A DNA stretch of 64,000 nt. Origin: Candidatus Microbacterium phytovorans (GTDB lineage: Bacteria; Actinomycetota; Actinomycetes; Actinomycetales; Microbacteriaceae). The notes beneath the pieces were generated by a model. The model saw nothing but the letters and a program-made list of their open reading frames with translations, was not told where the DNA came from and did not search any database. Positions 1-8,670 of this stretch are shown here, piece by piece. The DNA lies in contig CP119321.1 of the NCBI GenBank assembly GCA_029202445.1, positions 2,356,001 through 2,420,000 on the forward strand. The letters run 5' to 3'. The position numbers and the translations under genes are program-made. Numbering within the stretch: the first letter of the stretch is position 1; every line of letters begins with the position of its first letter.

Positions 1-750
1 CTCGGTCGCGCTGCTGAAGGCACCGTGCGCGAGCTCACCGTCGTTGACGACGCCGAGACCGACGCCGCGGCCGAGGAGCGCCACGAGCGCGTGCGCCGTC
101 CCCCGCGCGGCGCCGAACCACAGTTCCGCCCGCGCCTGCGTCTTCGCACCGTTCTCCGCGAACACCGGGAGATCGCCCGCGAGGTCGGTGGGGATGCCGT
201 GCGGCTCCCACCCCAGCGACTGCGCGAAGAGCGTCTGCGTGCCGTCGGGGGACGTCTCGACGACGCCCGGCAGTCCGAGGCCGATGCCCAGTACGCGGGG
301 CCAGCGGTCGGCGTTGCGTTCGCGGAGGGCTGCGACCGCTTCTCGCAGGTCGCGGTGGATGTCCTCGGGGGTCTCCTGGTGGGCGCCGCCGCGGAACTCC
401 CGGTCCACGAGGTTCAGGCCCAGATCGAAGAGCTCGACCGCGACACCCCGCTCGCCGACGTCGGCGCCGACGGCGTACGCGCCGTCGCGGCGCGGACCGA
501 TGATCGCGATCGGGCGGCCGCCGCGCGAAGCCCGGCTCCCGTTCTCGGCGACGAGCCCGGCCGCCATGAGTTCCGTGACGATGTTGGCCACGGCGGCCGT
601 CGACAGTCCGCAGTGGCGCGCCACGTCGGCGCGCGTCGTCTCACGCTCGCGGATGATGAACTGCAGCGCCGCCGAGCGGTTGCGGTGACGCAGGTCGGTG
701 ACCGTCAGCGACTCCGCCGCCGCGAGGTGCCGGCCTCCGGGTGCGCTCAT
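1..750 (-). CDS. ROK-family transcriptional repressor (C-terminus beyond window)
   Basis: The reading frame is open from an ATG at 750 through the left edge (250 codons seen). Residues about 15-75 form a winged-helix DNA-binding domain, and from about residue 90 a ROK (repressor/ORF/kinase) fold begins, with a GADVGERG phosphate-loop-like motif and a GIGLGLPG motif. Such proteins bind sugars or sugar phosphates and repress nearby uptake operons. It is the last visible gene of a minus-strand operon, 17 bp after the GH5 gene, so it probably regulates the operon through the palindrome at 5309-5343. The end of the protein is not in the window, so possible kinase activity cannot be judged. Confidence 0.88.
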   Translation of the reverse strand, partial: MSAPGGRHLAAAESLTVTDLRHRNRSAALQFIIRERETTRADVARHCGLSTAAVANIVTELMAAGLVAENGSRASRGGRPIAIIGPRRDGAYAVGADVGERGVAVELFDLGLNLVDREFRGGAHQETPEDIHRDLREAVAALRERNADRWPRVLGIGLGLPGVVETSPDGTQTLFAQSLGWEPHGIPTDLAGDLPVFAENGAKTQARAELWFGAARGTAHALVALLGRGVGLGVVNDGELAHGAFSSATE

Positions 751-767
751 CCTCCGAAGGTATCCGG

Positions 768-2195
768 TCACGGGCGCACGGTCACGGTATGCACGACGAT
801 CCGCGCGGATGCCGTCAGGACGAGGGCCTCCCCGTCCCACCGCACGGTCAGGGCGGCGGGGTCGTCGGCATCCACCGTCCACGACGACGGCTCCGCGGCG
901 AGCACGAAGCGCATGACCTCGCCGGGGTCGAGGATGCTGCCGACGACCTCGTCCGCAGCGTAGTCGGCACCCGAGGGGCGATCCCACACGGCATCCGGGA
1001 TCGGCTCGGCGGAGGTCTCGGCGATGGGGCGCTCGTCGGCGCGCGCACCGGCCCAGCCGGGGAGGGCGAGCGCGGGGCGGGCGAACAGCGCGTCGAGCAC
1101 GGGAGTGCGGACGGCGCAGCGCTCCGCACCCACGGCGTCGAGGTAGTCCTCCAGTATGCGCCACGCGGCATGCGGTTCGACGTCGGCGGTGAGGTCGGCG
1201 ATCGACGACCATCCGTCGGGCACGGATGCCGACAGCGGCGACGTCCGGGTGTCGAGCTTCTTCCAGGGCCAGAAGTTCCAGCCGATGCCGTGCCGTTCGT
1301 ACAGTCGCGTCGCGGCATACACCCAGGCGGGGGTGTTCTCGCCGCCCTCACCCATGTAGATCGGAGTCGCGAGGGCATCGCGCGCCTCGAGGTACGGGGC
1401 GATGCTCGTGCGGTCGGGCGGGCACCAATAGCGGTGGAATTGCAGCGCCTGATTCGCGTCGAAACGTTCCGCCAGCGGCTCCCAGTTCGTCGCCCAGTGA
1501 CTCCCCTCGTACATGAGGAGGTGCCGATCGTCGATCGCGCGGATGGCATCCGTCAGATCGCGGTACAGCACGACGAGATCGTCGCCGTACCGGTGCTGCC
1601 ACTCGTGGGGCAGCGGCTCGTTCAGGAGGTCGTAGCCGAGCACCGTCTCCTCGTCGCGGTAGCGACGGGCCAGCTCCTCCCACAGCGCGATCGTCAGCTC
1701 GCGGTAGCCCGCGTGCATGAAGAGCTCCGGCATCCCCCGGGGCGAATCGTCGATGTTGGTGCCGGTCTGTCCGCCCGGAGCGCCGTGCAGGTCGAGGAGC
1801 ACCCGCAGGCCGTGGCGGCGCCCGGCGGCGATCGCCCGGTCGACGAGTGCGAACCCGTCTTCGAGGAAGCGGCCCCCCTCGTCCTGCAGCACTCGCGCGT
1901 TCAGCGGCAACCGCACGTGGTCGAACCCCTGTCCCGCGATGAGCGCGAAATCGTGCTCGGCGACGAAGCGAGCCTGGAACCGGCGCCAGAACTCCGCGGC
2001 GCGCTCGGCGCCGACGAGCGACGCGAACCGTGCCTCGATCTGCCGGGGCGAGGCGAGGCCGTCGCCGAAGCGCCACATGTAGCCCTCGGGCAACAGCCAG
2101 TTGCCGAGTCCCACGCCCCGCAGCAGGAGCGGACCCTGGTCGTCGACCAGGCGCACGCCGTCGGCGCGGACGAATCCGGAGCGGGTCGTGCTCAT
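768..2195 (-). CDS. Glycoside hydrolase family 5 (cellulase/exo-glucanase-like), cytoplasmic
   Basis: A 475-residue (beta/alpha)8 retaining glycosidase. The acid/base is Glu193 in LNEP and the likely nucleophile is Glu283 in MGEGGEN. LDLHGAPGGQTG (about 135-145) and FHRYW (about 253-257) resemble beta-glucan-active GH5 enzymes such as exo-1,3-glucanases. A small C-terminal beta domain follows from about residue 400. There is no signal peptide, so it should act on imported oligosaccharides. It lies 14 bp after the MalG-type permease and 17 bp before the ROK gene, in one operon. The ATG at 2195 was chosen because the open frame upstream runs through the permease gene. The exact glucan linkage cannot be read from the sequence. 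Confidence 0.88.
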   Translation of the reverse strand: MSTTRSGFVRADGVRLVDDQGPLLLRGVGLGNWLLPEGYMWRFGDGLASPRQIEARFASLVGAERAAEFWRRFQARFVAEHDFALIAGQGFDHVRLPLNARVLQDEGGRFLEDGFALVDRAIAAGRRHGLRVLLDLHGAPGGQTGTNIDDSPRGMPELFMHAGYRELTIALWEELARRYRDEETVLGYDLLNEPLPHEWQHRYGDDLVVLYRDLTDAIRAIDDRHLLMYEGSHWATNWEPLAERFDANQALQFHRYWCPPDRTSIAPYLEARDALATPIYMGEGGENTPAWVYAATRLYERHGIGWNFWPWKKLDTRTSPLSASVPDGWSSIADLTADVEPHAAWRILEDYLDAVGAERCAVRTPVLDALFARPALALPGWAGARADERPIAETSAEPIPDAVWDRPSGADYAADEVVGSILDPGEVMRFVLAAEPSSWTVDADDPAALTVRWDGEALVLTASARIVVHTVTVRP

Positions 2196-2209
2196 CAGTT
2201 CGGTGTCCT

Positions 2210-3052
2210 TCACTTGAGTCCGGAGAGGGCGAATCCCTGCACGATGTAGCGCTGGAAGACGACGAAGACGACGAGGATCGGCACGACCATCAGCGTCGAC
2301 GCCGCCATCTGCAGCGCCGGGTTCGTCGCGATCTGCTGGTTGAGGAGCGAGAGACCGACCGACAGGGTGTACAGCCGCTGATCGTTGGCGATGATGAGCG
2401 GCCACAGGAAGCTGTTCCACCCGGCGATGAAGGTGAGCACCACCTGGACGGCGAGGATGGGCCCCGACATCGGCAGCACGATCCGCAGGAAGATGCGCCA
2501 CTCCCCGGCGCCGTCCATGCGGGCCGCCTCGATGACCTCGTCCGGGATAGTGGTCATGAACTGGCGGAAGAGGAACACGCTGAAACCCGACACGAGCATC
2601 GGCAGGGCGATGCCGATGAGGGTGTTCGTGAGGTCGAGCCCGTTGAGGATCAGGTAGCTCGGGATCATCGTCACCTGCCCGGGGATCATCATGGTCACGA
2701 GCACCAGGAAGAAGAGCGCGTCGCGCCCCGGGAACGCGAACTTCGCGAACCCGTACCCGGCTGCCGCCATCAGCAGCAGGCCGACCATGCAGATCGCGAC
2801 GATGAGCAGCGTGTTGACGAGGTAGCGGCCGAAGTCGAGCTTCACGAACAGCTCGACGAAGTACTCGAAGGTCGGCTCCTGCGGGAGCAGCTGCGGCGGG
2901 TAGGCGACCGATTCGCTCCGCGGCTTCACCGAGCCGAAGATCATCCACAGGAACGGGAAGGCGGTCAGGACGGCCCCCACGGCGAGCACGGCGCCGATGA
3001 CGATCACGCCCGGGCGGACGCGCCGGCGGCGACGGATCTCAGTAGTCGACAT
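2210..3052 (-). CDS. Carbohydrate ABC transporter permease (MalG-type)
   Basis: A 280-residue inner-membrane permease with about six hydrophobic segments. The EAA loop that contacts the ATPase is visible as EAARMDGAGEWRIFLRIVLP (about residue 180). It overlaps the upstream permease by 14 bp, so the two are translated together. It forms the channel with the gene at 3039-3917 and receives substrate from the lipoprotein at 3974-5221. No ATPase gene is present in the operon, which is usual for actinobacterial CUT1 systems that share a general MsiK-type ATPase (family knowledge). Confidence 0.93.
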   Translation of the reverse strand: MSTTEIRRRRRVRPGVIVIGAVLAVGAVLTAFPFLWMIFGSVKPRSESVAYPPQLLPQEPTFEYFVELFVKLDFGRYLVNTLLIVAICMVGLLLMAAAGYGFAKFAFPGRDALFFLVLVTMMIPGQVTMIPSYLILNGLDLTNTLIGIALPMLVSGFSVFLFRQFMTTIPDEVIEAARMDGAGEWRIFLRIVLPMSGPILAVQVVLTFIAGWNSFLWPLIIANDQRLYTLSVGLSLLNQQIATNPALQMAASTLMVVPILVVFVVFQRYIVQGFALSGLK

Positions 3053-3917
3053 CGGCCCTCCTCGCGCGCAGCTGCACGACCGTGATGACCGCGATGACGA
3101 CGAACAGCACGACGGACCCTGCCGAGGCGTACCCGAACTGACTCGCCGAGAATCCCTTCTGGTAGAGGAACAGCGAGATGGAGGTGGAGGCGCCGAGCGG
3201 TCCGCCCTTGGTCAGCACGAAGGGCTCGTCGAAGAACTGCAGCCACGCGATGATCGTCGTGATCGTCACGAAGAAGAGGGCGAAGCGCAGGAGCGGAAGC
3301 ACGATCGACACGGTCTGCCGCAGCCGGGATGCTCCGTCGATGGATGCCGCCTCGAGGTACTCCCGCGGCACGCCCTGGAGGGCCGCGAGAAGGATGATGA
3401 CGTTCAGTCCGATGCCGCGCCACACCGCGACCCAGACGACGGAGAACTTCACGACGACCGGGTCGGAGAGCCACGGGACGGGCGGCAGGCCCACGAGCGA
3501 GAGCAGGTGGTTGAAGAGGCCGAACTGCGTGTTGAAGAGATATCCCCACACGAGGGCGACCGCGACGATCGCCGTGATCGCCGGGACGAAGTAGAACGAG
3601 CGGAGCGCCCGGAAGAACCGGCTCTGGGAGCTGTTGAGGCCGAGCGCGATGAGCAGCGACAGCCCGACGACGCTCGGCACTCCGACGATCGCGAAGAGGG
3701 CCGTGTTGCCCATCGCCTGCCAGAAGGCACGATCGGCGAAGAGCGCGGCGTAGTTGTCGGTGCCGATGAAGCGGATGCGGCTCCAGTCGCCGAGCCCGGC
3801 GAGGTTCATGTCGGTGAGGCTGACGATCATCGCGACGGCGATGGGCAGCACGCCGAAGGTGATCAGCAGCAGCATCGCCGGCGTGATGAAGGCGTAGCCG
3901 GTCAGTCGTGGTCTCAT
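3039..3917 (-). CDS. Carbohydrate ABC transporter permease (MalF-type)
   Basis: A 292-residue sugar permease with six predicted membrane helices. An EAA motif, YLEAASIDGASRLRQTVSIV, lies near residue 190. It is second in the operon, 56 bp after the solute-binding lipoprotein, and overlaps the MalG-type gene. Its partner and likely substrate (a beta-glucan oligosaccharide) are inferred from the adjacent GH5 gene; the sequence alone does not identify the sugar. Confidence 0.93.
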   Translation of the reverse strand: MRPRLTGYAFITPAMLLLITFGVLPIAVAMIVSLTDMNLAGLGDWSRIRFIGTDNYAALFADRAFWQAMGNTALFAIVGVPSVVGLSLLIALGLNSSQSRFFRALRSFYFVPAITAIVAVALVWGYLFNTQFGLFNHLLSLVGLPPVPWLSDPVVVKFSVVWVAVWRGIGLNVIILLAALQGVPREYLEAASIDGASRLRQTVSIVLPLLRFALFFVTITTIIAWLQFFDEPFVLTKGGPLGASTSISLFLYQKGFSASQFGYASAGSVVLFVVIAVITVVQLRARRADVDY

Positions 3918-3973
3918 CGTTCTCCCGGGAAGACGGGGCGCGACCCGGTGGCCGCGCCCCGTCGGGCGGTGGG

Positions 3974-5221
3974 TCAGTTGACCGAGGTGCCGGACGTCGT
4001 CTGGAACAGGGCGTCGAGCGTCTGGTCGCGGTCGGCGCCCGTCAGCACGATGCTGTTGAGGGCGTCCAGGAGCGCCTTACCCGTCTCGCCGTCCCAGTTC
4101 GGAACGAGCGGCAGCAGGCGCGCGTCGGCGAGCTGCTGCGTGTACACCTCGACCATCGGGTCGGCGGCGAGCGCCGGGTCGGTGAGGGCGTCCTTGACCG
4201 TCGGGAGCTGACCGTCGCTCTCGAACCAGGCCACCTGGGTCTCGGGCGTGGAGAGGAAGTCGAGCAGGTCGAGCGCGCCGTCGGTGTTGTCACTCGATCC
4301 CCACACGCCGAGGTTCGATCCGGCCAGGAGCGACGTGCCGGCCGCACCGGTCGGGAGGGTGGTGACGGTCCACTTGCCGTCGAGTTCGGGTGCGGCATCC
4401 GCGATGGCTCCCGCGAGGTACGGCCCGCTCACGAGCATCGGAGCCACCCCCGAGACGAAGCCCTGCGTCTGGTCGAAGTCGCTGTTGGTGGGCACACTGC
4501 CGTCGGCGTACAGGCCGGTGTAGAGGTCGACCGCCCGCTGGAACTCGGGGGTGTCGAAGTCGATCATGCCGTCGGCGTCGACGATCTCGCCGCCCTGGTC
4601 CCACGTCATGACGACCGGCAGCGCACTGTCCCACTGGGGGATGTAGTAGCCGTACTGGCCGTCGCCGCGACCGGCGAGCGTCTTCGCGTCAGCACGGAGC
4701 TCGTCCCACGTCGCGGGCGGCGCGTCGATGCCCGCCTCGCTGAGGATGTCGGTGCGGGTGAACAGCACGCGGGTGTCGGACACCCACGGGAGCGAGACGA
4801 TGCTGCCGCCGATCGCCGTGGCATCCCCGGCCACGCCGTCGATGAAGTTCTCCGCCGCGAGGTGGGGGTGGTCGGCGAGCGTGTCGGCGTCGAGCTCGAG
4901 GAGCGCGCCGCTGTCGGCGAAGGTGCGGAGCTTGGAGACACCGATCTGGATGATGTCGGGTCCGTCGCCGCTGGCGACGGCGGTCGTGAACTTCTGGTCG
5001 ATCGCGTCCCACGGCACGGCGACGGTCTCGACGGCGATGCCGGTCTCCTCCTCGAAGGGGGCGACGAGGGCGTCGAAGTTCGCGGAGCTGTCGCCCATGA
5101 TCCACACCGTCAGATCGCCGGGGGCGGCGCTCTCTTCGGCGGTGGGCGTGGTGGTGCAGCCGGCGAGGACGAGGGCGCCGACCGCGAGCAACGCGGGCGC
5201 CGTGATGCGGGTGCTCTTCAT
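3974..5221 (-). CDS. ABC sugar-binding lipoprotein (extracellular solute-binding family 1)
   Basis: A 415-residue secreted lipoprotein. The signal peptide ends in a lipobox LVLAGC with the lipidated Cys at about residue 22. A two-lobe solute-binding fold follows, with typical elements (DLTVWIMGDSS at the start of the mature domain, PLIVPNWDG-type C-terminus). It captures the sugar for the two permeases downstream. The ATG at 5221 was chosen because it begins the signal peptide; an upstream in-frame ATG at 5335 would add 38 residues with no signal character and would lie inside the operator. It is the first gene of the operon. Confidence 0.92.
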   Translation of the reverse strand: MKSTRITAPALLAVGALVLAGCTTTPTAEESAAPGDLTVWIMGDSSANFDALVAPFEEETGIAVETVAVPWDAIDQKFTTAVASGDGPDIIQIGVSKLRTFADSGALLELDADTLADHPHLAAENFIDGVAGDATAIGGSIVSLPWVSDTRVLFTRTDILSEAGIDAPPATWDELRADAKTLAGRGDGQYGYYIPQWDSALPVVMTWDQGGEIVDADGMIDFDTPEFQRAVDLYTGLYADGSVPTNSDFDQTQGFVSGVAPMLVSGPYLAGAIADAAPELDGKWTVTTLPTGAAGTSLLAGSNLGVWGSSDNTDGALDLLDFLSTPETQVAWFESDGQLPTVKDALTDPALAADPMVEVYTQQLADARLLPLVPNWDGETGKALLDALNSIVLTGADRDQTLDALFQTTSGTSVN

Positions 5222-5308
5222 TGAGGTTTCCTTCCCAGAAGGTTCGTACGTCTGCGGCGATGCCGACGTACACGCTGTGCGGGCTCGGTGCCCACGGTCA
5301 GTGTGGCG

Positions 5309-5343
5309 CTTATTCTTCGACTTTGTCAAGCCCAAAGAATAAG
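5309..5343 (-). promoter_or_regulatory. Nested palindromic operator/promoter of the sugar operon
   Basis: Perfect 9-bp arms CTTATTCTT (5309-5317) and AAGAATAAG (5335-5343) enclose a second inverted repeat, CTTTG (5321-5325) with CAAAG (5333-5337). On the minus strand the middle contains TTGACA (5329-5324), a good -35 element. A ROK repressor binding here would block the operon promoter. The assignment to the ROK protein is inference from gene linkage. Confidence 0.6.
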
Positions 5344-5356
5344 TCGGATGCCGGTG

Positions 5357-6226
5357 TCATCCGAGGGGCTCGGCGGTCTCCCTCGCCCGCCGTCCCGCCG
5401 CTCGCACCGCGCCGACGGATGCCGCGATCACGAGCCCCATCCCGACGATCTCGAGGAGGGTGAGGCGCTGTCCGAGCAGGACGAAGCCGGCGACCGCGGC
5501 CGTCGCGGGCGCGAGGCTCATGAGGATCGCGAAGGCCGACGCCGGGAGGCGCCGCAGCGCGAGCAGCTCGAGCGCGTACGGGATCGTCGAACTCAGGACC
5601 GCGACGGCGGCGCCGATCGCGAGGAGGTCGAGGCGAAGGAGCGCCTCCCCCGCGTTCACGATTCCGAACGGCAGCGACAGCACCGCGCCGACGGTCATCG
5701 CGAACGCGAGCCCGTCGAGCCGCGGGAACGCAGCGCCGACCCGCGCGGATGCCAGGATGTACAGCGCCCAGCTGACCGCCGCCCCGAGCGCGAACACGAC
5801 GCCGAGGAGGTCGAGCCGGTCCCAGCCGCCTCCGCCGAGGGCCACGACGCCCGCGAGCGCCAAGGCTGCCCACAGCCACGCGGAGGCGCGGCGGCTCGCG
5901 ATCACCGAGAGCACGAGCGGCCCCAGCACCTCGATCGTCACCGCGACGCCCAGGTCGAGGCGCTGGAGCGCGAGGTAGAAGCAGGCGTTCATGACGGCGA
6001 GCACGGCGCCGAACCGCAGCACCGCCCACCAGTCGGCGCGCGCGTACCCGCGCCACCCCGGGCGCGCGATGACCAGCAGGATCGCGGCCGAGAAGACGAG
6101 CCGCAGCATCACCATCCCGAGCGGACCCGCCTCGGGGAACAGCTGGAAGGCGAGGGCGGCGCCCACCTCCTGGCACGCGAGCCCGACGACGACGAACGCG
6201 ACCGCGGAGGTCGCCCTCGCGTTCAC
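5357..6226 (-). CDS. EamA/DMT-superfamily exporter (RhtA-like)
   Basis: A 289-residue membrane protein made of two EamA repeats, about ten hydrophobic helices. Members export amino acids, metabolites or drugs by proton exchange. The start is taken as GTG at 6226, which gives a full first helix (VAFVVVGLACQEVGAALAF) and overlaps the end of the gene upstream by 4 bp (GTGA), indicating translational coupling. The substrate is unknown. No regulatory signal is seen directly upstream because the coding regions touch. Confidence 0.85.
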   Translation of the reverse strand: MNARATSAVAFVVVGLACQEVGAALAFQLFPEAGPLGMVMLRLVFSAAILLVIARPGWRGYARADWWAVLRFGAVLAVMNACFYLALQRLDLGVAVTIEVLGPLVLSVIASRRASAWLWAALALAGVVALGGGGWDRLDLLGVVFALGAAVSWALYILASARVGAAFPRLDGLAFAMTVGAVLSLPFGIVNAGEALLRLDLLAIGAAVAVLSSTIPYALELLALRRLPASAFAILMSLAPATAAVAGFVLLGQRLTLLEIVGMGLVIAASVGAVRAAGRRARETAEPLG

Positions 6227-7479
6227 GGCAGGGGGCAGATGGCGCTGTCGACGATCGCCTCGCCGAACGTCGCGGCCTCCCACGGGAGTCCGCCGGCCTC
6301 CGGCGCGGTCTCTCCCGATGCGGCGGGAGCCTTGGATGCCACGGCGGCGAGCTGCCACGCGAGCTGCCGGGCGACGGTGCCGCTCGCGCGCGAGTTGTTC
6401 AGCACGACGGCGACCGACAGCCCGGTCTCGGTGTCGGCGTAGGCGGCCGTCAGGTACCCCGGCACGGAGCCGGAGTTGCCCACGAGCGAACCCGCCTGGA
6501 ACGCACCGCCCTTCGCGGTGAACCACGACGGCGCGCTCCCCGAGATCGGCAGGGGGTCGGCGAAGCGCTCCTCGGTGTCGTAGGAGCGGACCCCGAGCGC
6601 CACCGCCTGGATGTAGTCGCTCAGCTCGTCGATGTCGGACACCGCACCGCCGGCGGTGAAGCCGGTCGTCGGCGACATCGACGTCAGGTCGGTGGGGGCG
6701 GCGCAGTTCGTGGCGCTCTTCGTGGTGCCCGAGCGCAGGCCGTTGAGCCAGCCGTCGGAGCCCCTCGTCGTCTGCGGGAGGCTGCTGCCGTCCATCTCCA
6801 GGGGCGCGAAGACGTACTCCTCGAAGAGCTCGGCGGCGGTCTGGTGCGAGGCGCGCTCGAGAGCGAGCGCGAGCAGCAGGTAGCCGGTGTCGGAGTCCTT
6901 GTACGCGGCGCCAGGCTCGCCGTCCAGCCCCTTCGCCACGCCGTAGGCCACGAGCTCCTTCGCGCTCCACGTGCGCGTGGGGTTGGCGTACCAGCGGCTG
7001 GCGACCTCGTTGGCGTAGGTGCTCAGGCCGCTCGAGCTGTCGCAGAGCTCGCCGAGGGTGACCTCTGCGAGCGAGGGGAACCCGCTGAGCCAATCACCCA
7101 GGGCGTCGTCGATCGAGACGATGCCGCGATCGGCCATCCCGTACAGCACGTCGCACGTCATCGTCCGGGTGACCGGGCCGATGCGGAACTTCATGTCGGT
7201 GGTCACCGCCGGCCCCTCGGGAGTGGTCGTCCCGAGCGCCTTCGTCCACACTCCCGACCAGGGCGCGCGCACCTCGACGATCGCGCCGGTCGATCCCGTC
7301 GCGGCCATCGCCGTCTCCACGGCCGCCTGCAGCCGCTCCTGCATGTCGCCGGGAAGGTCGCCCTCCACCTGAGCGATCGGTTCGCGTTCGACCGAGGCGC
7401 CCGGCGCGCAGGCCGTGAGGCCCAGAACGGCGACGGTCAGCGCTGCGAGCAGACGATGTCGACGATGACTGCTCGGCAT
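6223..7479 (-). CDS. Serine-hydrolase (class C beta-lactamase/DD-peptidase fold) lipoprotein with degenerate active site
   Basis: A 418-residue lipoprotein (signal peptide, lipobox LTAC with Cys24) with the fold of class C beta-lactamases and D-Ala-D-Ala carboxypeptidases. The framework FRIG-x-VT-x-T-x-T is clear, but SxxK reads PVTR (residues 102-105). The YxN position appears to be DSD (195-197) and the HxG position reads NSG (335-337). All three catalytic motifs are therefore changed, which points to a binding or regulatory pseudoenzyme rather than an active peptidase. The frame is intact. It overlaps the EamA gene and is probably co-transcribed with it. Confidence 0.8.
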   Translation of the reverse strand: MPSSHRRHRLLAALTVAVLGLTACAPGASVEREPIAQVEGDLPGDMQERLQAAVETAMAATGSTGAIVEVRAPWSGVWTKALGTTTPEGPAVTTDMKFRIGPVTRTMTCDVLYGMADRGIVSIDDALGDWLSGFPSLAEVTLGELCDSSSGLSTYANEVASRWYANPTRTWSAKELVAYGVAKGLDGEPGAAYKDSDTGYLLLALALERASHQTAAELFEEYVFAPLEMDGSSLPQTTRGSDGWLNGLRSGTTKSATNCAAPTDLTSMSPTTGFTAGGAVSDIDELSDYIQAVALGVRSYDTEERFADPLPISGSAPSWFTAKGGAFQAGSLVGNSGSVPGYLTAAYADTETGLSVAVVLNNSRASGTVARQLAWQLAAVASKAPAASGETAPEAGGLPWEAATFGEAIVDSAICPLP

Positions 7480-7601
7480 CCGTGACCCCCCGATTCGTGT
7501 CGGATTCCAGCCTACGTCATGGCTTCGGACGGCCCCGGGTCGGCACCCCGCGAGGGGCCGCCCGCCCGAATCGGATGCCGAGGATGTGCGACAGTGTCCC
7601 C

Positions 7602-7913
7602 ATGACCCACGTCTTCGACGACGCCGCGCTGCGCGGTGTGCTCGGCCACATGAACAACGACCACATCGACGACAACGTGCTCATCGCGCGCGCGTTCTCG
7701 ACGGTGCCCGATGTCGTGGCGGCCGAGATGACCGGGTTCGACGGCGACGGCGGCCAGTGGCGGGTCGTGACGGCATCCGGGACCGACGACACCGTGCGCA
7801 TTCCGTGGCCGGGCGGGGCCATCTCGGAGCGTCACGAGGTGCGGCGCGAGATCGTCGCCCTCTACGACCTCGCGTGCGCGCGCCTCGGCGTCACGCCGCG
7901 CCCTCACGAGTGA
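7602..7913 (+). CDS. DUF2470-domain protein (heme-utilisation associated)
   Basis: A 103-residue protein with the DUF2470 pattern LGHMNNDHIDDN near the N-terminus, where the HMNxDH histidines are the family hallmark. The domain occurs at the end of HugZ-type heme-degrading proteins and as a stand-alone protein beside heme genes. Here it lies 58 bp upstream of the heme oxygenase, on the same strand. ATG 7602 was chosen because it precedes the conserved region; an ATG at 7585 is also in frame. The biochemical role is not established. Confidence 0.75.
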   Translation: MTHVFDDAALRGVLGHMNNDHIDDNVLIARAFSTVPDVVAAEMTGFDGDGGQWRVVTASGTDDTVRIPWPGGAISERHEVRREIVALYDLACARLGVTPRPHE

Positions 7914-7933
7914 CAGGACCTCCGCAGAAACCT

Positions 7934-7965
7934 TCAGGTTAGCTGTACCTAACTTCCGCTATGCT
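7934..7965 (+). promoter_or_regulatory. DtxR/IdeR-type iron box and -10 of the heme oxygenase gene
   Basis: TCAGGTTAGCTGTACCTAA (7934-7952) matches the DtxR/IdeR consensus TTAGGTTAGGCTAACCTAA at 14 of 19 positions, with both half-sites intact. A -10 hexamer TATGCT (7960-7965) lies six bases before the ATG at 7972, so the transcript is probably leaderless and repressed by iron-loaded regulator. Confidence 0.75.
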
Positions 7966-7971
7966 CGTGCC

Positions 7972-8628
7972 ATGCCCGAGCTGATCCCGTTCTCCACGGC
8001 GCTCCGCGAGCGCTCGTCCTCCGCCCACGCCGGTAGCGAGCATGCCGGATTCATGGCCGACCTCATGCGCGGCCAGGGCACGCGCGACGACTACGTCGCC
8101 CTCGTCGTGCAGCACTGGTTCATCTACGAAGCGCTCGAAGCGGCCGCCGAGCGCATGAAGGCCGACCCGGTCGCCGCGACGTTCATCAGCGACAAGCTCA
8201 CCCGCCTCCCCGCGCTCGAGGCCGACCTCGAGTTCCTGATCGGCGCCGACTGGCGCGATCGCGTCGAGCCGCTGCCGACCACCCGTCGCTACGTCGAGCG
8301 CATCCGTCAGGTCGCCGCCACGTGGGCCGGGGGCTTCGTGGCCCACCACTACACCCGCTATCTCGGCGACCTCTCCGGCGGGCAGTTCATCGGCCGGCTG
8401 ATGGCGCGACAGTTCGGCTTCGACACGAACGGCATCGGCTTCTACCTGTTCGCCGACATCGCCGACCCCAAGGCGTTCAAAGAGGTGTACCGCGAGCAGC
8501 TCGACGCCGCCCCGTGGGACGCGGCCGAGCAGGAGCGCGTGATCGACGAGGTCCTCGTCGCGTACCAGTTCAACACCGACCTCTTCACCGACCTCGCCGC
8601 GGCGAAGTCGGCAGCCGCCACGGCCTGA
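7972..8628 (+). CDS. hmuO: Heme oxygenase (biliverdin-producing)
   Basis: A 218-residue cytoplasmic heme oxygenase of usual length. The distal helix motif YLGDLSGGQ is present near residue 130, and the proximal heme ligand is a His in the N-terminal SSAHAGSEH segment. It opens the heme ring with oxygen and reductant, releasing iron, CO and biliverdin. The upstream iron box indicates induction in iron starvation. The DUF2470 gene just upstream is a likely functional partner. Confidence 0.93.
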   Translation: MPELIPFSTALRERSSSAHAGSEHAGFMADLMRGQGTRDDYVALVVQHWFIYEALEAAAERMKADPVAATFISDKLTRLPALEADLEFLIGADWRDRVEPLPTTRRYVERIRQVAATWAGGFVAHHYTRYLGDLSGGQFIGRLMARQFGFDTNGIGFYLFADIADPKAFKEVYREQLDAAPWDAAEQERVIDEVLVAYQFNTDLFTDLAAAKSAAATA

Positions 8629-8670
8629 CGGCGCGTCACCGCTCGGCGCCTGCGTCAGCCGGCGCGCTCG

